The notes: generated by a model not told the origin, from the letters alone. Counted from the stretch's first letter, positions 16,391 through 25,280 are shown. The stretch is 37,198 nt of DNA from Lachnospiraceae bacterium (GCA_021201095.1 JAJQFO010000164.1:1-37198); one strand, 5' to 3'. Numbers and translations are program-made.

Positions 16391-16955
16391 TTATACAACC
16401 GCCTCAATCAGCAGCTTATCCCCCAATACGATTTCCTGTATCCCCGGCTTTTTATTTTTATTAAAGTTAAAACTCAGCATATATCCCTTTTTCAGGTGGA
16501 AATAATCCAGATACCCGGAAAGCTGTGCCTCTCCGCGCTGATTGTATGCATTTCCCCGCCAAAGCTTAAGTTCGAGGATGTTTTGCTCTCCTTTATAATA
16601 AATCACCAGATCCATGCGCTCACTGTTCCGGGTCTGCGGCTCAATACTGTAATTTCCGACACCATTGATAATTGGTTTAAGAAAAAGGAGAAAATATTTT
16701 CTTCCAACATTTTCAAGAAATCTTTCATCCTCCTGACAATACAGTTCTTCAAATGTCTCGATAAATTTTTCCAGTATTCTCCGGATATCCAGATGCCCGC
16801 CAACAAAAAAATAATTTCTTTCCCTCTCACCGGCATCATACATTTTGCTTGTCGGCATCCACCATATCCTGAATCTTCTGTAATCTTTCGTTCAGATTCA
16901 CCATATAATGTCGATTCGGGTCACAGGCACCATTTACATTAAACCGTTTTGCCAT
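16391..16955 (-). pseudogene. Second AAA-ATPase/PD-(D/E)XK copy, internal-deletion remnant
   Basis: The start MAKRFNVNGACDPNRHYMV (ATG at 16953-16955) matches the first copy. After about 34 codons it jumps directly to the C-terminal region at TSKMYDAGERERNYFF, out of frame, so the reading stops at KQNV. Roughly 370 codons, including the Walker motifs, are missing. The remaining C-terminal 149 residues differ from the copy at 358-1942 at only about eight positions, and the nuclease core ERMDLVIYY...ILELKLWRG is intact. The N-terminal remnant is less similar to copy 1 (LNERLQKIQDMVD against LDSRLKAIREMID), so the parents may have been distinct paralogues. Confidence 0.88.
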
Positions 16956-17015
16956 CCTCTTGCTTCTCCCTTCTATGATTTTTACCCCTTCTGTCTTCCA
17001 ATAGAAGTCAATTAT

Positions 17016-17891
17016 TCATCTATGCACCAGCACCCCCGTAAACCGCGGCACCTGAAAGTTTCTGCAAAACATTTCACATTTACATAGAAACAGGAAATAA
17101 ATATTCTTCTCACAGAGCCGCAGCGTCTCATAGTTTGCCTGCCCCTTGGCGATGATCACGTCCGCTTCTTCCCAGATGGTTTTCGCCTGCAGGGACAGCT
17201 CCGGCAGCCAGGTTCCGGCAATTCCGTTGCCGTTGTCATACACCTCGGCCACATTTTGCAGTCCGATTTCCAGGGCGTCCTCCATCGTCACATCGTTTAA
17301 GACGGGTTTGCCCCTGACCAGCACCCTGATGTTCAGCTGAGGATACATTTCCCGGATCACTTCCAGAAGCAGCTTATCCAGAACGCCTTCGCCCGCATTG
17401 TCTGTCAAAAACAGGAGCTGCTGTTTTTCGCGTAAATCCTGCTTTAATTTTTCAAAGCTCTCTTTTGAAATCCCATTTTTTTCGGGAGATTCGATTTCTT
17501 CCAGAAGCTTCTCCAGATAAGCCTCCTCTACGTTCTCGACCGCGGAAAAATCAATGTAATTTCCCACCAGAGAAAACCGCAGTGCCTTTAGCAGGGGATC
17601 CTCTGCGTTGTGAATCTTCTCCCGGATGGCCTGCTCCTTTTGCAGCATAAGCTGATTGTAATGAGATTTTTCTTCCGCATAATTCTTGGTTTCGCCGAAC
17701 ATCTCCTGATACAGTTTATTCAAATCCCGCACAATCACCGGAGCGCAGGTCTCCTTCGGAGCTTTGGACAGAAGTTCAAACATTTTCTGTAAAAAGATAA
17801 GCTTCTCATCTTCTGCCGCATCCGCCGGAAGTGCGTGCAGCTGCTTGTTTGTCAGGCACTCGAGGCATTCCGAGCGCAATAATGTATTCAT
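17016..17891 (-). CDS. DUF89/ARMT1-like metal-dependent phosphatase
   Basis: DUF89 proteins are damage-control phosphatases acting on phosphorylated metabolites. Visible family features are CLECLTNKQ (Cys9/Cys12), the metal-binding LFLTDNAGEGVLDKL (Asp164/Asn165), LVRGKPVLNDVT, ADVIIAKGQANYETL (Asp244) and the C-terminal FLCKCEMFC. I placed the start at MNTLLRSECLECL, with AAGGA upstream. This gives 291 residues, the usual length for the bacterial type; an earlier in-frame start would add an atypical hydrophobic stretch. The specific substrate is not evident. No operon partner is obvious. Confidence 0.85.
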   Translation of the reverse strand: MNTLLRSECLECLTNKQLHALPADAAEDEKLIFLQKMFELLSKAPKETCAPVIVRDLNKLYQEMFGETKNYAEEKSHYNQLMLQKEQAIREKIHNAEDPLLKALRFSLVGNYIDFSAVENVEEAYLEKLLEEIESPEKNGISKESFEKLKQDLREKQQLLFLTDNAGEGVLDKLLLEVIREMYPQLNIRVLVRGKPVLNDVTMEDALEIGLQNVAEVYDNGNGIAGTWLPELSLQAKTIWEEADVIIAKGQANYETLRLCEKNIYFLFLCKCEMFCRNFQVPRFTGVLVHR

Positions 17892-18055
17892 GCCAGGCTG
17901 TCCTTTCCTTTTGAAATCCGCTGTGAACAATCCATTATCCTTAAAAATCATGCAAAGTATAAACACAAACAGAGACATTGTCAATTATTTTACTTCCTGC
18001 CGCTGCCCTTGACTCATCAGAAATTCCATCGTCAAACACTTACTTGAAGAACAGA

Positions 18056-18151
18056 TTTTTCATTTTCGTGATTTTTTCAGTAAAAACTTTTTCATTTTTG
18101 GGGATTCTTTCAGTAAAAACTTTTTCGATTTTCGGGATTTTTCAAGGAAAC
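18056..18151. repeat. Three imperfect 31-33 bp tandem repeats
   Basis: Units begin at 18056, 18088 and 18121, each of the form TTTTTCATTTTCGGGATT followed by TTTTCAGTAAAAAC. On the minus strand they would encode an 11-residue lysine-rich repeat (KKFLLKES-like), but no real gene is evident. The 17892-18357 gap otherwise contains the repeats listed next. Confidence 0.7.
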
Positions 18152-18250
18152 GCCCCCTCACTGCGTCTCCGCTACCGCTCCGGTCGGTGAATATCCCATC
18201 CGTTTTTTGGATGGGATGCCCACATCCACAATCAGAGATTGTGGACATAC

Positions 18251-18291
18251 CACGCCCCTCAATCAAAGATTGGGGGCAAAGCCCGGCGAGG
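18251..18291. repeat. Interspersed repeat, family 3 (copy 1)
   Basis: The block CACGCCCCTCAATC-N3-GATTGGGGGCAAAG, ending CCCGGCGAGG, recurs at 28082-28123 with few changes. The core CAATC-N3-GATTG is an inverted repeat. A related hairpin (CCACAATC/GATTGTGG) lies just upstream at about 18230. Confidence 0.65.
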
Positions 18292-18296
18292 CGTCA

Positions 18297-18421
18297 GGTC
18301 GGTTCGTCCATATTAAGTTCGCTTCGCGAAGGACGAACCTGCTAAGGAAATGCCCCCTCACTGCGTTCGGCGGCTGGTCGGTTCGTCCATATCAAATTCG
18401 CTTCGCGAAGGACGAACCTGC
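18297..18421. repeat. Duplicated 46-bp hairpin element overlapping the NhaC 3' end
   Basis: Two near-identical 46-bp copies (18297-18342 and 18376-18421) carry GGTTCGTCC...GGACGAACC arms and a TTCGCTTCGCGAA core. They are separated by a GCCCCCTCACTGCGT block that also occurs near 18151. The second copy supplies most of the last 21 codons of the NhaC gene. Confidence 0.75.
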
Positions 18422-20052
18422 CGGATTGCCAGCAGTACCAGGATCAGCAGTACAAACGTAACCGGTGTCGCTGCCAGCGCTGCGCCGGTTCCTGCGAGCG
18501 CGCCCAGGATGCCTGAAATCAGGAATCCTACGGCGCTTACGCCTGCCGCTGTCAGGGCATATGGCAGCTGTGTGACGACATGGCTGATGTGGTCGCATCC
18601 GGCTCCGGCGGATGACATGATGGTCGTATCGGAAATCGGGGAGCAATGGTCTCCGCAGACCGAGCCGGACAGGCAAGCGGCCATGGAAATCATAAGCATG
18701 GTTTCATTGCCCTCGAACACGGTACAGATAATAGGGATCAGAATCGTAAATGTCCCCCAACTGGTGCCCGACGCAAAGGACAGTCCGACCGAAATCAGGA
18801 AGATCATAAATGGAAGAAACATCCAGAGGCCGCCCGCAGTCGCTTCCACCAGGTCATGGATGTAGACGGCAATTCCCAGAAGCTGCGTGATCCCGGAAAG
18901 GTTCCATGCAAGAATCAGGATGATCATCGGGCCGCACATCGTCTTCAGGCCATTGGGGATGCATTCCATAAAGTCGCGGAAGCCCATCACGCCCCGCAGC
19001 ATATAAAGTGCAAAGGTAAATAATAAGGAAATAAATGCTCCCGTTACCAGCGCTCTTACCGCGTCGCAGTCCGCGAAGGCTTCCATCAGGCTCGCCCCCT
19101 GGAAGAACCCGCCGGTGTCCAGCATCCCCCAGATGCTAAATCCGATCAGAACCAGCAGCGGCAGAACCGTGTTGCTCACCTTTCCATTTCCGTCGTTTTT
19201 CGCCGCGGCCGTCTCATTTCCGGTCGGAACCGTGAACAAATCGCCATTTTGAGCGTTAGCCTCATACTTTTTCATAGGGCCGTAATCCAGCCGAAAAAGG
19301 ACGACAAGGAACAGCATCAGCAGAGTCACCAGCGGATACAGATTCAGCGGAATCAGACGGATGAACATCTGAAAACCGTTGATCCCCATCTCCTCCGGCA
19401 CCGAGGTCGTCACCGCCGCCGCCCAGCTGGAGATCGGCGCGATGATGCAGATCGGCGCTGCCGTGGAATCAATGATATAGGCCAGCTTGGCCCTGGAAAT
19501 CTTTTCCCTGTCCGTGAGCGGGCGCATGACCGAGCCCACCGTCATACAGTTGAAACCATCGTCCACAAAAATAAGCAGTCCCAGCAGAATCGTTGCCAGC
19601 TGCGCTCCCGTCCTTGTTTTTACATGCGTACTCGCCCACTTTCCAAAGGCCTCAGCGCTGCCCGACTGGTTCAGTATGTAGACAAGCATAAACAGCATGC
19701 CGCAGAAAATCAGCACACCGGAGTGCCCGATGGTCGCCACATTCGCCACCAGGCCGCCGGTTTCATCATACAGCATCGTTTCCAGCGCAAGCTCCAGATT
19801 GCCATTCGCGTAGAGCAGCGCACCCACGATGATACCGGCGAGCAGTGAGCTGTACACCTCCTTCGTGATCAGAGCCAGCACAATTGCCAGAAGCGGCGGC
19901 ACGACAGACAAAATCGTCGCATAGGCCGCCGAGGTATGTTCAGAGCTGTCTGACTGGCCGGAAGTGACGGTCAGATAAAGCAAAATTACGCCCGCCGCCA
20001 GCAAAAGTACAGCAATGATACGCTTTAAAAGAGTTTTCCTGGATTCGGTCAT
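18358..20052 (-). CDS. nhaC: NhaC-family Na+/H+ antiporter
   Basis: This is a multi-helix membrane antiporter of about 564 residues (start MTESRKTLLKR, preceded by AAGGGTGATC). Family motifs include FVDDGFNCMTVGSVMRPL, IDSTAAPICIIAPISSW, FASGTSWGTFTILIP and SGSVCGDHCSPISDTT. It exchanges Na+ (or a related substrate such as malate/lactate pairs in some relatives) for protons. The C-terminal tail RPSRSEFDMDEPTSRRTQ is encoded by a repeat element also present just downstream. The original stop was therefore probably replaced when the repeat inserted. The hydrophobic core is complete, so function is likely retained. Confidence 0.92.
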   Translation of the reverse strand: MTESRKTLLKRIIAVLLLAAGVILLYLTVTSGQSDSSEHTSAAYATILSVVPPLLAIVLALITKEVYSSLLAGIIVGALLYANGNLELALETMLYDETGGLVANVATIGHSGVLIFCGMLFMLVYILNQSGSAEAFGKWASTHVKTRTGAQLATILLGLLIFVDDGFNCMTVGSVMRPLTDREKISRAKLAYIIDSTAAPICIIAPISSWAAAVTTSVPEEMGINGFQMFIRLIPLNLYPLVTLLMLFLVVLFRLDYGPMKKYEANAQNGDLFTVPTGNETAAAKNDGNGKVSNTVLPLLVLIGFSIWGMLDTGGFFQGASLMEAFADCDAVRALVTGAFISLLFTFALYMLRGVMGFRDFMECIPNGLKTMCGPMIILILAWNLSGITQLLGIAVYIHDLVEATAGGLWMFLPFMIFLISVGLSFASGTSWGTFTILIPIICTVFEGNETMLMISMAACLSGSVCGDHCSPISDTTIMSSAGAGCDHISHVVTQLPYALTAAGVSAVGFLISGILGALAGTGAALAATPVTFVLLILVLLAIRQVRPSRSEFDMDEPTSRRTQ

Positions 20053-20171
20053 TTTTTGATCACCCTTTCTTTTCGAAGTTTTCTTTTTGAGGTGTCCTGC
20101 CCTGGAATGTCTGCAAGCTATAAATGATACCAATTTCTTATCTTTCACGTTCCTTTACTCACAGCGATTCT

Positions 20172-20200
20172 ATCATGCACGATTTAAAATAACAAGTCAA
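20172..20200 (-). promoter_or_regulatory. Possible sigma-A promoter of nhaC
   Basis: On the minus strand TTGACT (20195-20200) and CATGAT (20172-20177) are 17 bases apart, about 120 bases before the chosen start. The -35 is good and the -10 weak. No equally clear promoter was found for the divergent kinase gene. Confidence 0.35.
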
Positions 20201-20316
20201 ACTGAGCCGTATGCAAAAATCATTTTTTTCACTTTTACAAAAAAATGCTTGCATTTTAAAAAAGCCTGTACTACCTTCTTTGTTGTAGTTATTCAGTTTT
20301 ATGATTGGAGATCCGC

Positions 20317-21282
20317 ATGATTTTCACAATTACCTTAAACCCGGCACTCGACAAAACGGTCGAGATTCCTTCCTTTCTGACAGATGCCGTAAACCGCGTC
20401 GCGCAGATGCGGACCGATCCGGGCGGGAAAGGCATCAATGTTTCCAAAGTCATCCAGAAACTCGGGGGCAAAAGCGTCGCCCTGGGCATCCTCGGCGGCC
20501 ATACCGGACGGTCGATTCAGACTGCGCTTGCCCGCATGGGGCTGGAGACGGATTTTGTCTTCACAAACGGCGAGACACGCACGAATCTGAAGATCCTTGA
20601 TCCGGAGGCGCACACCACGACCGACATCAATGAGCCCGGCCTTGTGGTTTCAAAAAAAGTTCTGGACGATCTGCTGCAGCGCCTGCTTCATCGAATTACA
20701 CCGGGCGATATCGCTGTGATTTCCGGGAGCCTGCCACAGGGCGCCCCTGCTAACACCTATGCGCTCTGGACAGAAGCACTCTCCCAAAAAGGAGTGAAGG
20801 TTTTTCTCGATGCGGAAGGGGTGCCGCTGAAAATGGGCCTTACGGCCGCCCCTTATCTGATCAAGCCAAATGAGCAGGAGTTCTCAGACCTGATCAACCG
20901 GACGCTGAAATCTCCCGGGCTGCCTGGCCAGGTACGAAAAACTCCCCATGAGCTGGCCGCAGCTGCCCGCAGTCTGATGCAGCAGTATCCGGTTCAGAAG
21001 CTTGTGGTCTCCATGGGAAATGCAGGCGCGCTTTTTGTGACAGCCAGGGAAACCATCTACGCAGAAGGGCTGAAGGTACCTGTCGGGAATACCGCCGGGG
21101 CCGGAGACAGTGTCGTCGCCGCCCTCGCAGTTGCGGAGGAACGGGGGCTTTCTCTAAGTGAAACCGTTTCACTTGCTGTGGCGACCGGTGCCGCAAATGT
21201 GATGTGCAGCGGTACCCAGGCTGCAGAGTCTGATGTCATTTATAATCTGTCTGTGAAAGTGGTCAGCCACAGACTGCCATAG
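20317..21282 (+). CDS. fruK: PfkB-family sugar-phosphate kinase, 1-phosphofructokinase type
   Basis: This kinase phosphorylates a sugar phosphate, most likely fructose-1-phosphate to the 1,6-bisphosphate; tagatose-6-phosphate is the alternative. The start MIFTITLNPALDKTVEI is typical of FruK/LacC. The first signature is GGKGINVSKVI (36-46). The second is GNTAGAGDSVVAAL with catalytic Asp264. GGAG lies six bases before the ATG, which favours it over an upstream TTG. A PTS enzyme I gene follows 194 bases downstream, which supports a PTS-derived substrate. No fructose PTS permease is visible in this window. Confidence 0.88.
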   Translation: MIFTITLNPALDKTVEIPSFLTDAVNRVAQMRTDPGGKGINVSKVIQKLGGKSVALGILGGHTGRSIQTALARMGLETDFVFTNGETRTNLKILDPEAHTTTDINEPGLVVSKKVLDDLLQRLLHRITPGDIAVISGSLPQGAPANTYALWTEALSQKGVKVFLDAEGVPLKMGLTAAPYLIKPNEQEFSDLINRTLKSPGLPGQVRKTPHELAAAARSLMQQYPVQKLVVSMGNAGALFVTARETIYAEGLKVPVGNTAGAGDSVVAALAVAEERGLSLSETVSLAVATGAANVMCSGTQAAESDVIYNLSVKVVSHRLP

Positions 21283-21476
21283 CTGTAAGGCAGTCCGACA
21301 ACTATCGTACTCGCTGCACACGCCAGCAGCCTGTCATAGCCGCAAGGCGATCCAGAGTCTGCTCTCGCAATGCCGCAGCCGTCTGCTCTCGCAGACATAG
21401 TCTTTAACAACCATGCTCGTTTATGCAAAACACTTTCCTCTGTTTTGCCACAGAGCTATAGAAAGGGACTTCTTCC

Positions 21477-23111
21477 ATGGAACAATATCAGGGAAAAACG
21501 GTTTATCCCAAAATCGCCATCGGTACCGTATTTTTTTACCATAAAAAGGAAACGCCGGTGCAGAAACGGCACATTGACGACCCGGAGGCGGAAATTGCCC
21601 GCTTTCAGGCGGCAAAAAAGACCGCTCTCTCCCATCTGGATGTGATTTATCAGAAGGCGGAAAAGGAGATCGGCAAAGACGATGCGGCCATCTTCCAGTT
21701 CCATAAGATGATGATGGAGGATGAAACCTATCTGGAAGCTGTCTGTAATATCATTCGCTTGGAAAAGGTAAATGCGGAATATGCGGTTGCAGCAACAGGA
21801 AAATCCTTTGCCGGGATGTTCGCGCAGATGGACGATGCCTACATGCAGGCGCGCGCCGCGGACGTAAAGGATATTTCCGGACGGCTTGTCGCGGTACTTA
21901 GCGGTGGCGGGGCAGATATGTATCTGTCCAGCTCGGATCTGCGCGCCCTGGCATCGCCAGTTATTTTGATAGCGGATGATCTGACGCCCAGCGAGACGAT
22001 CCAGATGGACAAATCCAAAATTCTGGCCTTTGTGACCCGCCAGGGCTCCGTCAACTCTCACACCGCCATCCTCGCGCGCACCATGCGGATTCCCGCTGTA
22101 ATCGGCGTCGGCATCCAGGAAGCATGGGCGGGAAGAACTGCGATTATTGACGGCCATACCGGCACCGTGATTCTCGACCCGGACACTGAAACCCTGGAAC
22201 AAATGACCGCGAAAATGCAGGAGGATGAGAAAAAGCAGCAGCTTCTGCAGGCGCTCCGCGGAAAAGAGACTGTCACAAAGAGCGGGCGGAAAATCCATCT
22301 GTATGCCAACATCGGCAGTGTCTCTGATATCGCAGAGGTATTGAAAAATGACGGTGAGGGGATCGGTCTGTTCCGGAGCGAGTTTCTCTACCTGGATTCC
22401 AGCGACTTCCCGACCGAAGAAGCGCAGTTTGCGGCCTACAAAACGGCCGCCCAAAGAATGGGCGGCAAAAAGGTGATTATCCGCACGATGGACATCGGAG
22501 CTGACAAGCAGGCGGACTACTTTCATCTGGAAAAGGAAGACAATCCGGCCATGGGCTTCCGCGCCATCCGCATCTGTCTGGAGAGGCAGGACATTTTCCG
22601 CACACAGCTGCGCGCCCTGCTGCGCGCAAGCGCTTTCGGAAACCTTTCCATCATGTTCCCCATGATCATCTCCGTGCAGGAGGTGCGGGAAAGCATGCGC
22701 ATCCTGGAAGAGGAAAAAGCCCGGCTGCGCAGGGAGGCAATCCCTTATAAAGATGTAGAAACTGGCATTATGATCGAGACGCCGGCTGCCGTCTGGATCA
22801 GCGGGGAGCTGGCACGGGAGGTCGATTTTTTCAGCATCGGCACCAACGACCTGACACAGTATATACTGGCAGCCGACCGGCAGAATCCCAGACTGGACGG
22901 CATCTATGACCCCCGCCACCCTGCCGTGCTGCGGGCCATACAGACTGTGATAGAAAACGGCCACAAGGGCGGCGCCTGGGTCGGCATCTGCGGCGAGCTC
23001 GCCGCAGACACTACATTAACAAAGACCTTTCTGGAAATGGGGATTGATGAACTGTCCGTATCCCCCTCCTTTTTGCTTCCCGTAAGAGAGGCCGTGCGGA
23101 ATCTGGACTAA
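21477..23111 (+). CDS. ptsI: Phosphoenolpyruvate-protein phosphotransferase (PTS enzyme I)
   Basis: Enzyme I passes phosphate from PEP to HPr, starting all PTS sugar uptake. The phosphohistidine motif is GSVNSHTAILARTMRIPAV (His195). The PEP-binding barrel has GIGLFRSEFLYLD, IRTMDIGADKQADYF and FSIGTNDLTQY, and the catalytic cysteine is in WVGICGE (Cys505). The 544 residues are slightly below the common 570. The ATG is preceded by AAAGGGACTTC. HPr is not encoded beside it. The 21283-21476 spacer contains imperfect duplicates such as CATAGCTGTAAGGCAGTCC and CATAGCCGCAAGGCGATCC, and no gene. Confidence 0.95.
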   Translation: MEQYQGKTVYPKIAIGTVFFYHKKETPVQKRHIDDPEAEIARFQAAKKTALSHLDVIYQKAEKEIGKDDAAIFQFHKMMMEDETYLEAVCNIIRLEKVNAEYAVAATGKSFAGMFAQMDDAYMQARAADVKDISGRLVAVLSGGGADMYLSSSDLRALASPVILIADDLTPSETIQMDKSKILAFVTRQGSVNSHTAILARTMRIPAVIGVGIQEAWAGRTAIIDGHTGTVILDPDTETLEQMTAKMQEDEKKQQLLQALRGKETVTKSGRKIHLYANIGSVSDIAEVLKNDGEGIGLFRSEFLYLDSSDFPTEEAQFAAYKTAAQRMGGKKVIIRTMDIGADKQADYFHLEKEDNPAMGFRAIRICLERQDIFRTQLRALLRASAFGNLSIMFPMIISVQEVRESMRILEEEKARLRREAIPYKDVETGIMIETPAAVWISGELAREVDFFSIGTNDLTQYILAADRQNPRLDGIYDPRHPAVLRAIQTVIENGHKGGAWVGICGELAADTTLTKTFLEMGIDELSVSPSFLLPVREAVRNLD

Positions 23112-23176
23112 AGTCAGAGAAGTAATGTCAAAAGCCTGGATGCAGTACACTGCCAAGGCCAGATCATGCCGCATAG

Positions 23177-23224
23177 GCACACAGGAGAGCCAACCATACC
23201 GGCTAGAGGTTTTCTCCTGTGTGC
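23177..23224. terminator. Hairpin between convergent genes
   Basis: A perfect 12-bp stem, GCACACAGGAGA/TCTCCTGTGTGC, encloses a 24-base loop with an inner GCC/GGC pair. It sits between ptsI and the convergent gene. There is no strong T-run on either side. Confidence 0.55.
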
Positions 23225-23276
23225 ATTCGACCATACTGCTCAAATCCTCCATGAAGGCGCACCATCCACATCCGCT

Positions 23277-25166
23277 TCACCCCCGCAGCCTCTCATACAT
23301 CGCCATGTAGTCCTCATCCGATTCCATAAAGTCCATCAGAAGATCATAGTCCTCCAGATTCGTGCCCACGCCATTTAAACCGATAAAATAGACATCCCTC
23401 TCGTTAGTCACATCATATCCGGCATCCGTCATGATTCTCTCAATCTCATCAAGATTTGCCTCATGAATGGCGATCACTTCCTGATATTTGTCATCTATCC
23501 AGCAAAACGCGGAGACAAAATTCTCATTTTCCATAATCTCATCATACACATCGGAATGATTCGATGCGGCATACAGCAAATAGGTCAGAATATAATAGCG
23601 AAATTCCGCATAAGCGCTGGATGTACTGCAGTTGCTGACATAGGCCAGCCAGGTTTCCGGCGTCTGCTCCTGTGTTTTGTAGTAATTAAATAAAGAAACA
23701 CATGTACTGGTTCCCCAGCAGTAAGCGGTAAATTCGTCCAGTAGTCCATAGATACCTTCGACATTTGAAGCAAGATTTTCATCCGGCTCACCCACGTAGG
23801 TGGAAAAGCGAAACGTCCGCAGCTCCTCCGGTATCATCTCAATCATTTCCTGCGATTCATACACGTCAGTAAAATCCATGTCCAGGCTGTATCCTTCCCC
23901 AACATATACGCTTTGAGCCTTCCCATTGCGGAACCTGGTCACTCCATCTACAAATTCCCCGGCATTCGCAGTCGTAAAGTGGTGGCACATCTCATGCACC
24001 GCCGTAGAAACATTCTGAACTGCGTCGCCGCCATAAAAGTAACACATAAAATCCTGCTCCTGATTCAGCGCGTAATTCAGAAAAAAAGCCCCGTCCAGGT
24101 CATAGGCATACAAAAGTGCCAGCAGATTTTCCTCTGTCGCGTCGTCTTCAAGCCCCGGAATAACGGACAGGTCGGTCAGCTCAGCAACCGCGCTTACCGT
24201 TTCCTCCCAGATGGCCGCAGCGACCGTACTCTGCGCAGCATCCGGACTCCTCTCTACGCTCTCTCCGGCAATGATTTCTCCGGAAGACACGTAGGATTCC
24301 GATACCGATCCGTCAGCAGAATCTGCCTGGGCGGAGTCTGTTGAAGTGGAGCCTGCTAAAGCGGAGTCTGCTGATGCAGAGCCTACTGCGGCGGAGTCTG
24401 CTGAAGCGGAATCTGCTGCGGCGGAGTCTGCTGAAGCGGAATCTGCCGCAGCGGAATCTGTCGCGGCGGAGTCTGCCGTTGAGGAATCTGCCGTGATGAG
24501 CTCCTCCGCAGAATCCTCATTTTCTCTCTCCTGTGAAATGCCCAGCTTTTCTGCAGTCTCTGAGACCAGGTTCTGCGCCTGTTCCGACACATTCGACGCC
24601 AGCTTCTGTGCCAGCTTCGGCACCTCTGATATCGCTCCCGGTACCTCCGATACCAGATTCCACGCCAGTGTTGGCACTTCCCGGATATCATCCACAAAAT
24701 GGAAACGCAGATTTGCGATACAAATCGCTGCTACAGCCACGATCAGAACCAGTAATCGTTTCAAAAGTGTATAAGTCTTTCTCCTTCGCTTCTTTTTTCT
24801 TCTGGCGGAAGCCTGTGCAGCCGCATCTGCAGACGTACGCGCGCCCGTACTCCGACTCCCGTAAGAATACGCCCCTGCGCTCCTGCCTGAGGATGCTCCT
24901 GTACTCCTGCCTGAAGATGTTCCCGTGCTCCTGACAGAAGATACTCCCGTACTCCTGCCTGAAGATGCTCCCGTCTTTCCTGGATATTCCCACGTTCCAT
25001 TCCCGGAATAGCTCCCCGTTCCTTTCGTGCTGCTTCCTCCGGAGCTCAAATCGATATCAGAAAGAAGATCATCCCAAAAATCATCATCCCAGATGTCCCC
25101 GCCGGTTTGGCCAAAGCCCTTCGCCTGATGATTTCCTTTACTCTGATTTTTCCCAGTCCCTTCCAT
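23277..25166 (-). CDS. Membrane-anchored repeat-rich protein with HExxH metallopeptidase-like domain
   Basis: I do not recognise a named family. The N-terminal 120 residues are Gly/Ser-rich with SSGRSTG-type repeats. A lysine/arginine patch (122-130) and one transmembrane helix (about 134-152) follow, so the C-terminal two thirds should lie outside the cell. Residues 226-284 are five-residue ADSAS/ADSAA repeats, a likely wall-spanning spacer. The globular domain contains AVHEMCHHF (His391, Glu392, His395), and the helix GLLDEFTAYC (Glu478) is a plausible third zinc ligand. This is compatible with a gluzincin-type peptidase. GGGAGGAAGCT precedes the ATG. It is divergent from the GH3 gene. Activity is inferred only from the motif. 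Confidence 0.8.
   Translation of the reverse strand: MEGTGKNQSKGNHQAKGFGQTGGDIWDDDFWDDLLSDIDLSSGGSSTKGTGSYSGNGTWEYPGKTGASSGRSTGVSSVRSTGTSSGRSTGASSGRSAGAYSYGSRSTGARTSADAAAQASARRKKKRRRKTYTLLKRLLVLIVAVAAICIANLRFHFVDDIREVPTLAWNLVSEVPGAISEVPKLAQKLASNVSEQAQNLVSETAEKLGISQERENEDSAEELITADSSTADSAATDSAAADSASADSAAADSASADSAAVGSASADSALAGSTSTDSAQADSADGSVSESYVSSGEIIAGESVERSPDAAQSTVAAAIWEETVSAVAELTDLSVIPGLEDDATEENLLALLYAYDLDGAFFLNYALNQEQDFMCYFYGGDAVQNVSTAVHEMCHHFTTANAGEFVDGVTRFRNGKAQSVYVGEGYSLDMDFTDVYESQEMIEMIPEELRTFRFSTYVGEPDENLASNVEGIYGLLDEFTAYCWGTSTCVSLFNYYKTQEQTPETWLAYVSNCSTSSAYAEFRYYILTYLLYAASNHSDVYDEIMENENFVSAFCWIDDKYQEVIAIHEANLDEIERIMTDAGYDVTNERDVYFIGLNGVGTNLEDYDLLMDFMESDEDYMAMYERLRG
24315..24491 (-). 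repeat. 15-bp-unit tandem repeat encoding ADSAx
   Basis: About twelve units encode ADSAS, ADSAA, ADSAL, TDSAQ and similar. The length is variable-number-repeat-like and always in frame, so repeat number could change spacer length without breaking the protein. Confidence 0.8.
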
Positions 25167-25255
25167 AGCTTCCTCCCCATTCGTTTTCTATTCATAGCCG
25201 TTCACTGTATTCACCGCCGCAAGGTTTTTTCTCTGTTAAATATACTTTTTCATAC

Positions 25256-25280
25256 GTACTTCGCAGCAGATGCGCAGTAT
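25256..25280. repeat. Interspersed palindromic repeat, family 1 (degenerate copy 3)
   Basis: GTACTTCGCA-N5-TGCGCAGTAT, preceded by TTTTCATAC and followed by TGTCT, matches the copies at 6397 and 12141 with several substitutions. It lies in the 279-base divergent gap upstream of both the metallopeptidase-like and GH3 genes. Confidence 0.6.

Noticed and set aside
18060-18266. A 68-codon minus-strand frame with an 11-residue lysine-rich repeat
   Set aside because: It spans three unrelated repeat elements and has no ribosome binding site, so it is better described as repeat DNA.
18056-18421. CRISPR array
   Set aside because: The repeats are few, unequal, tandem or hairpin-forming, lack unique spacers of constant length, and there are no cas genes.
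21456-22964. A 502-codon minus-strand frame opposite enzyme I
   Set aside because: It is a long shadow in GC-rich coding sequence. It contains no domain, while the plus frame is unmistakable enzyme I.
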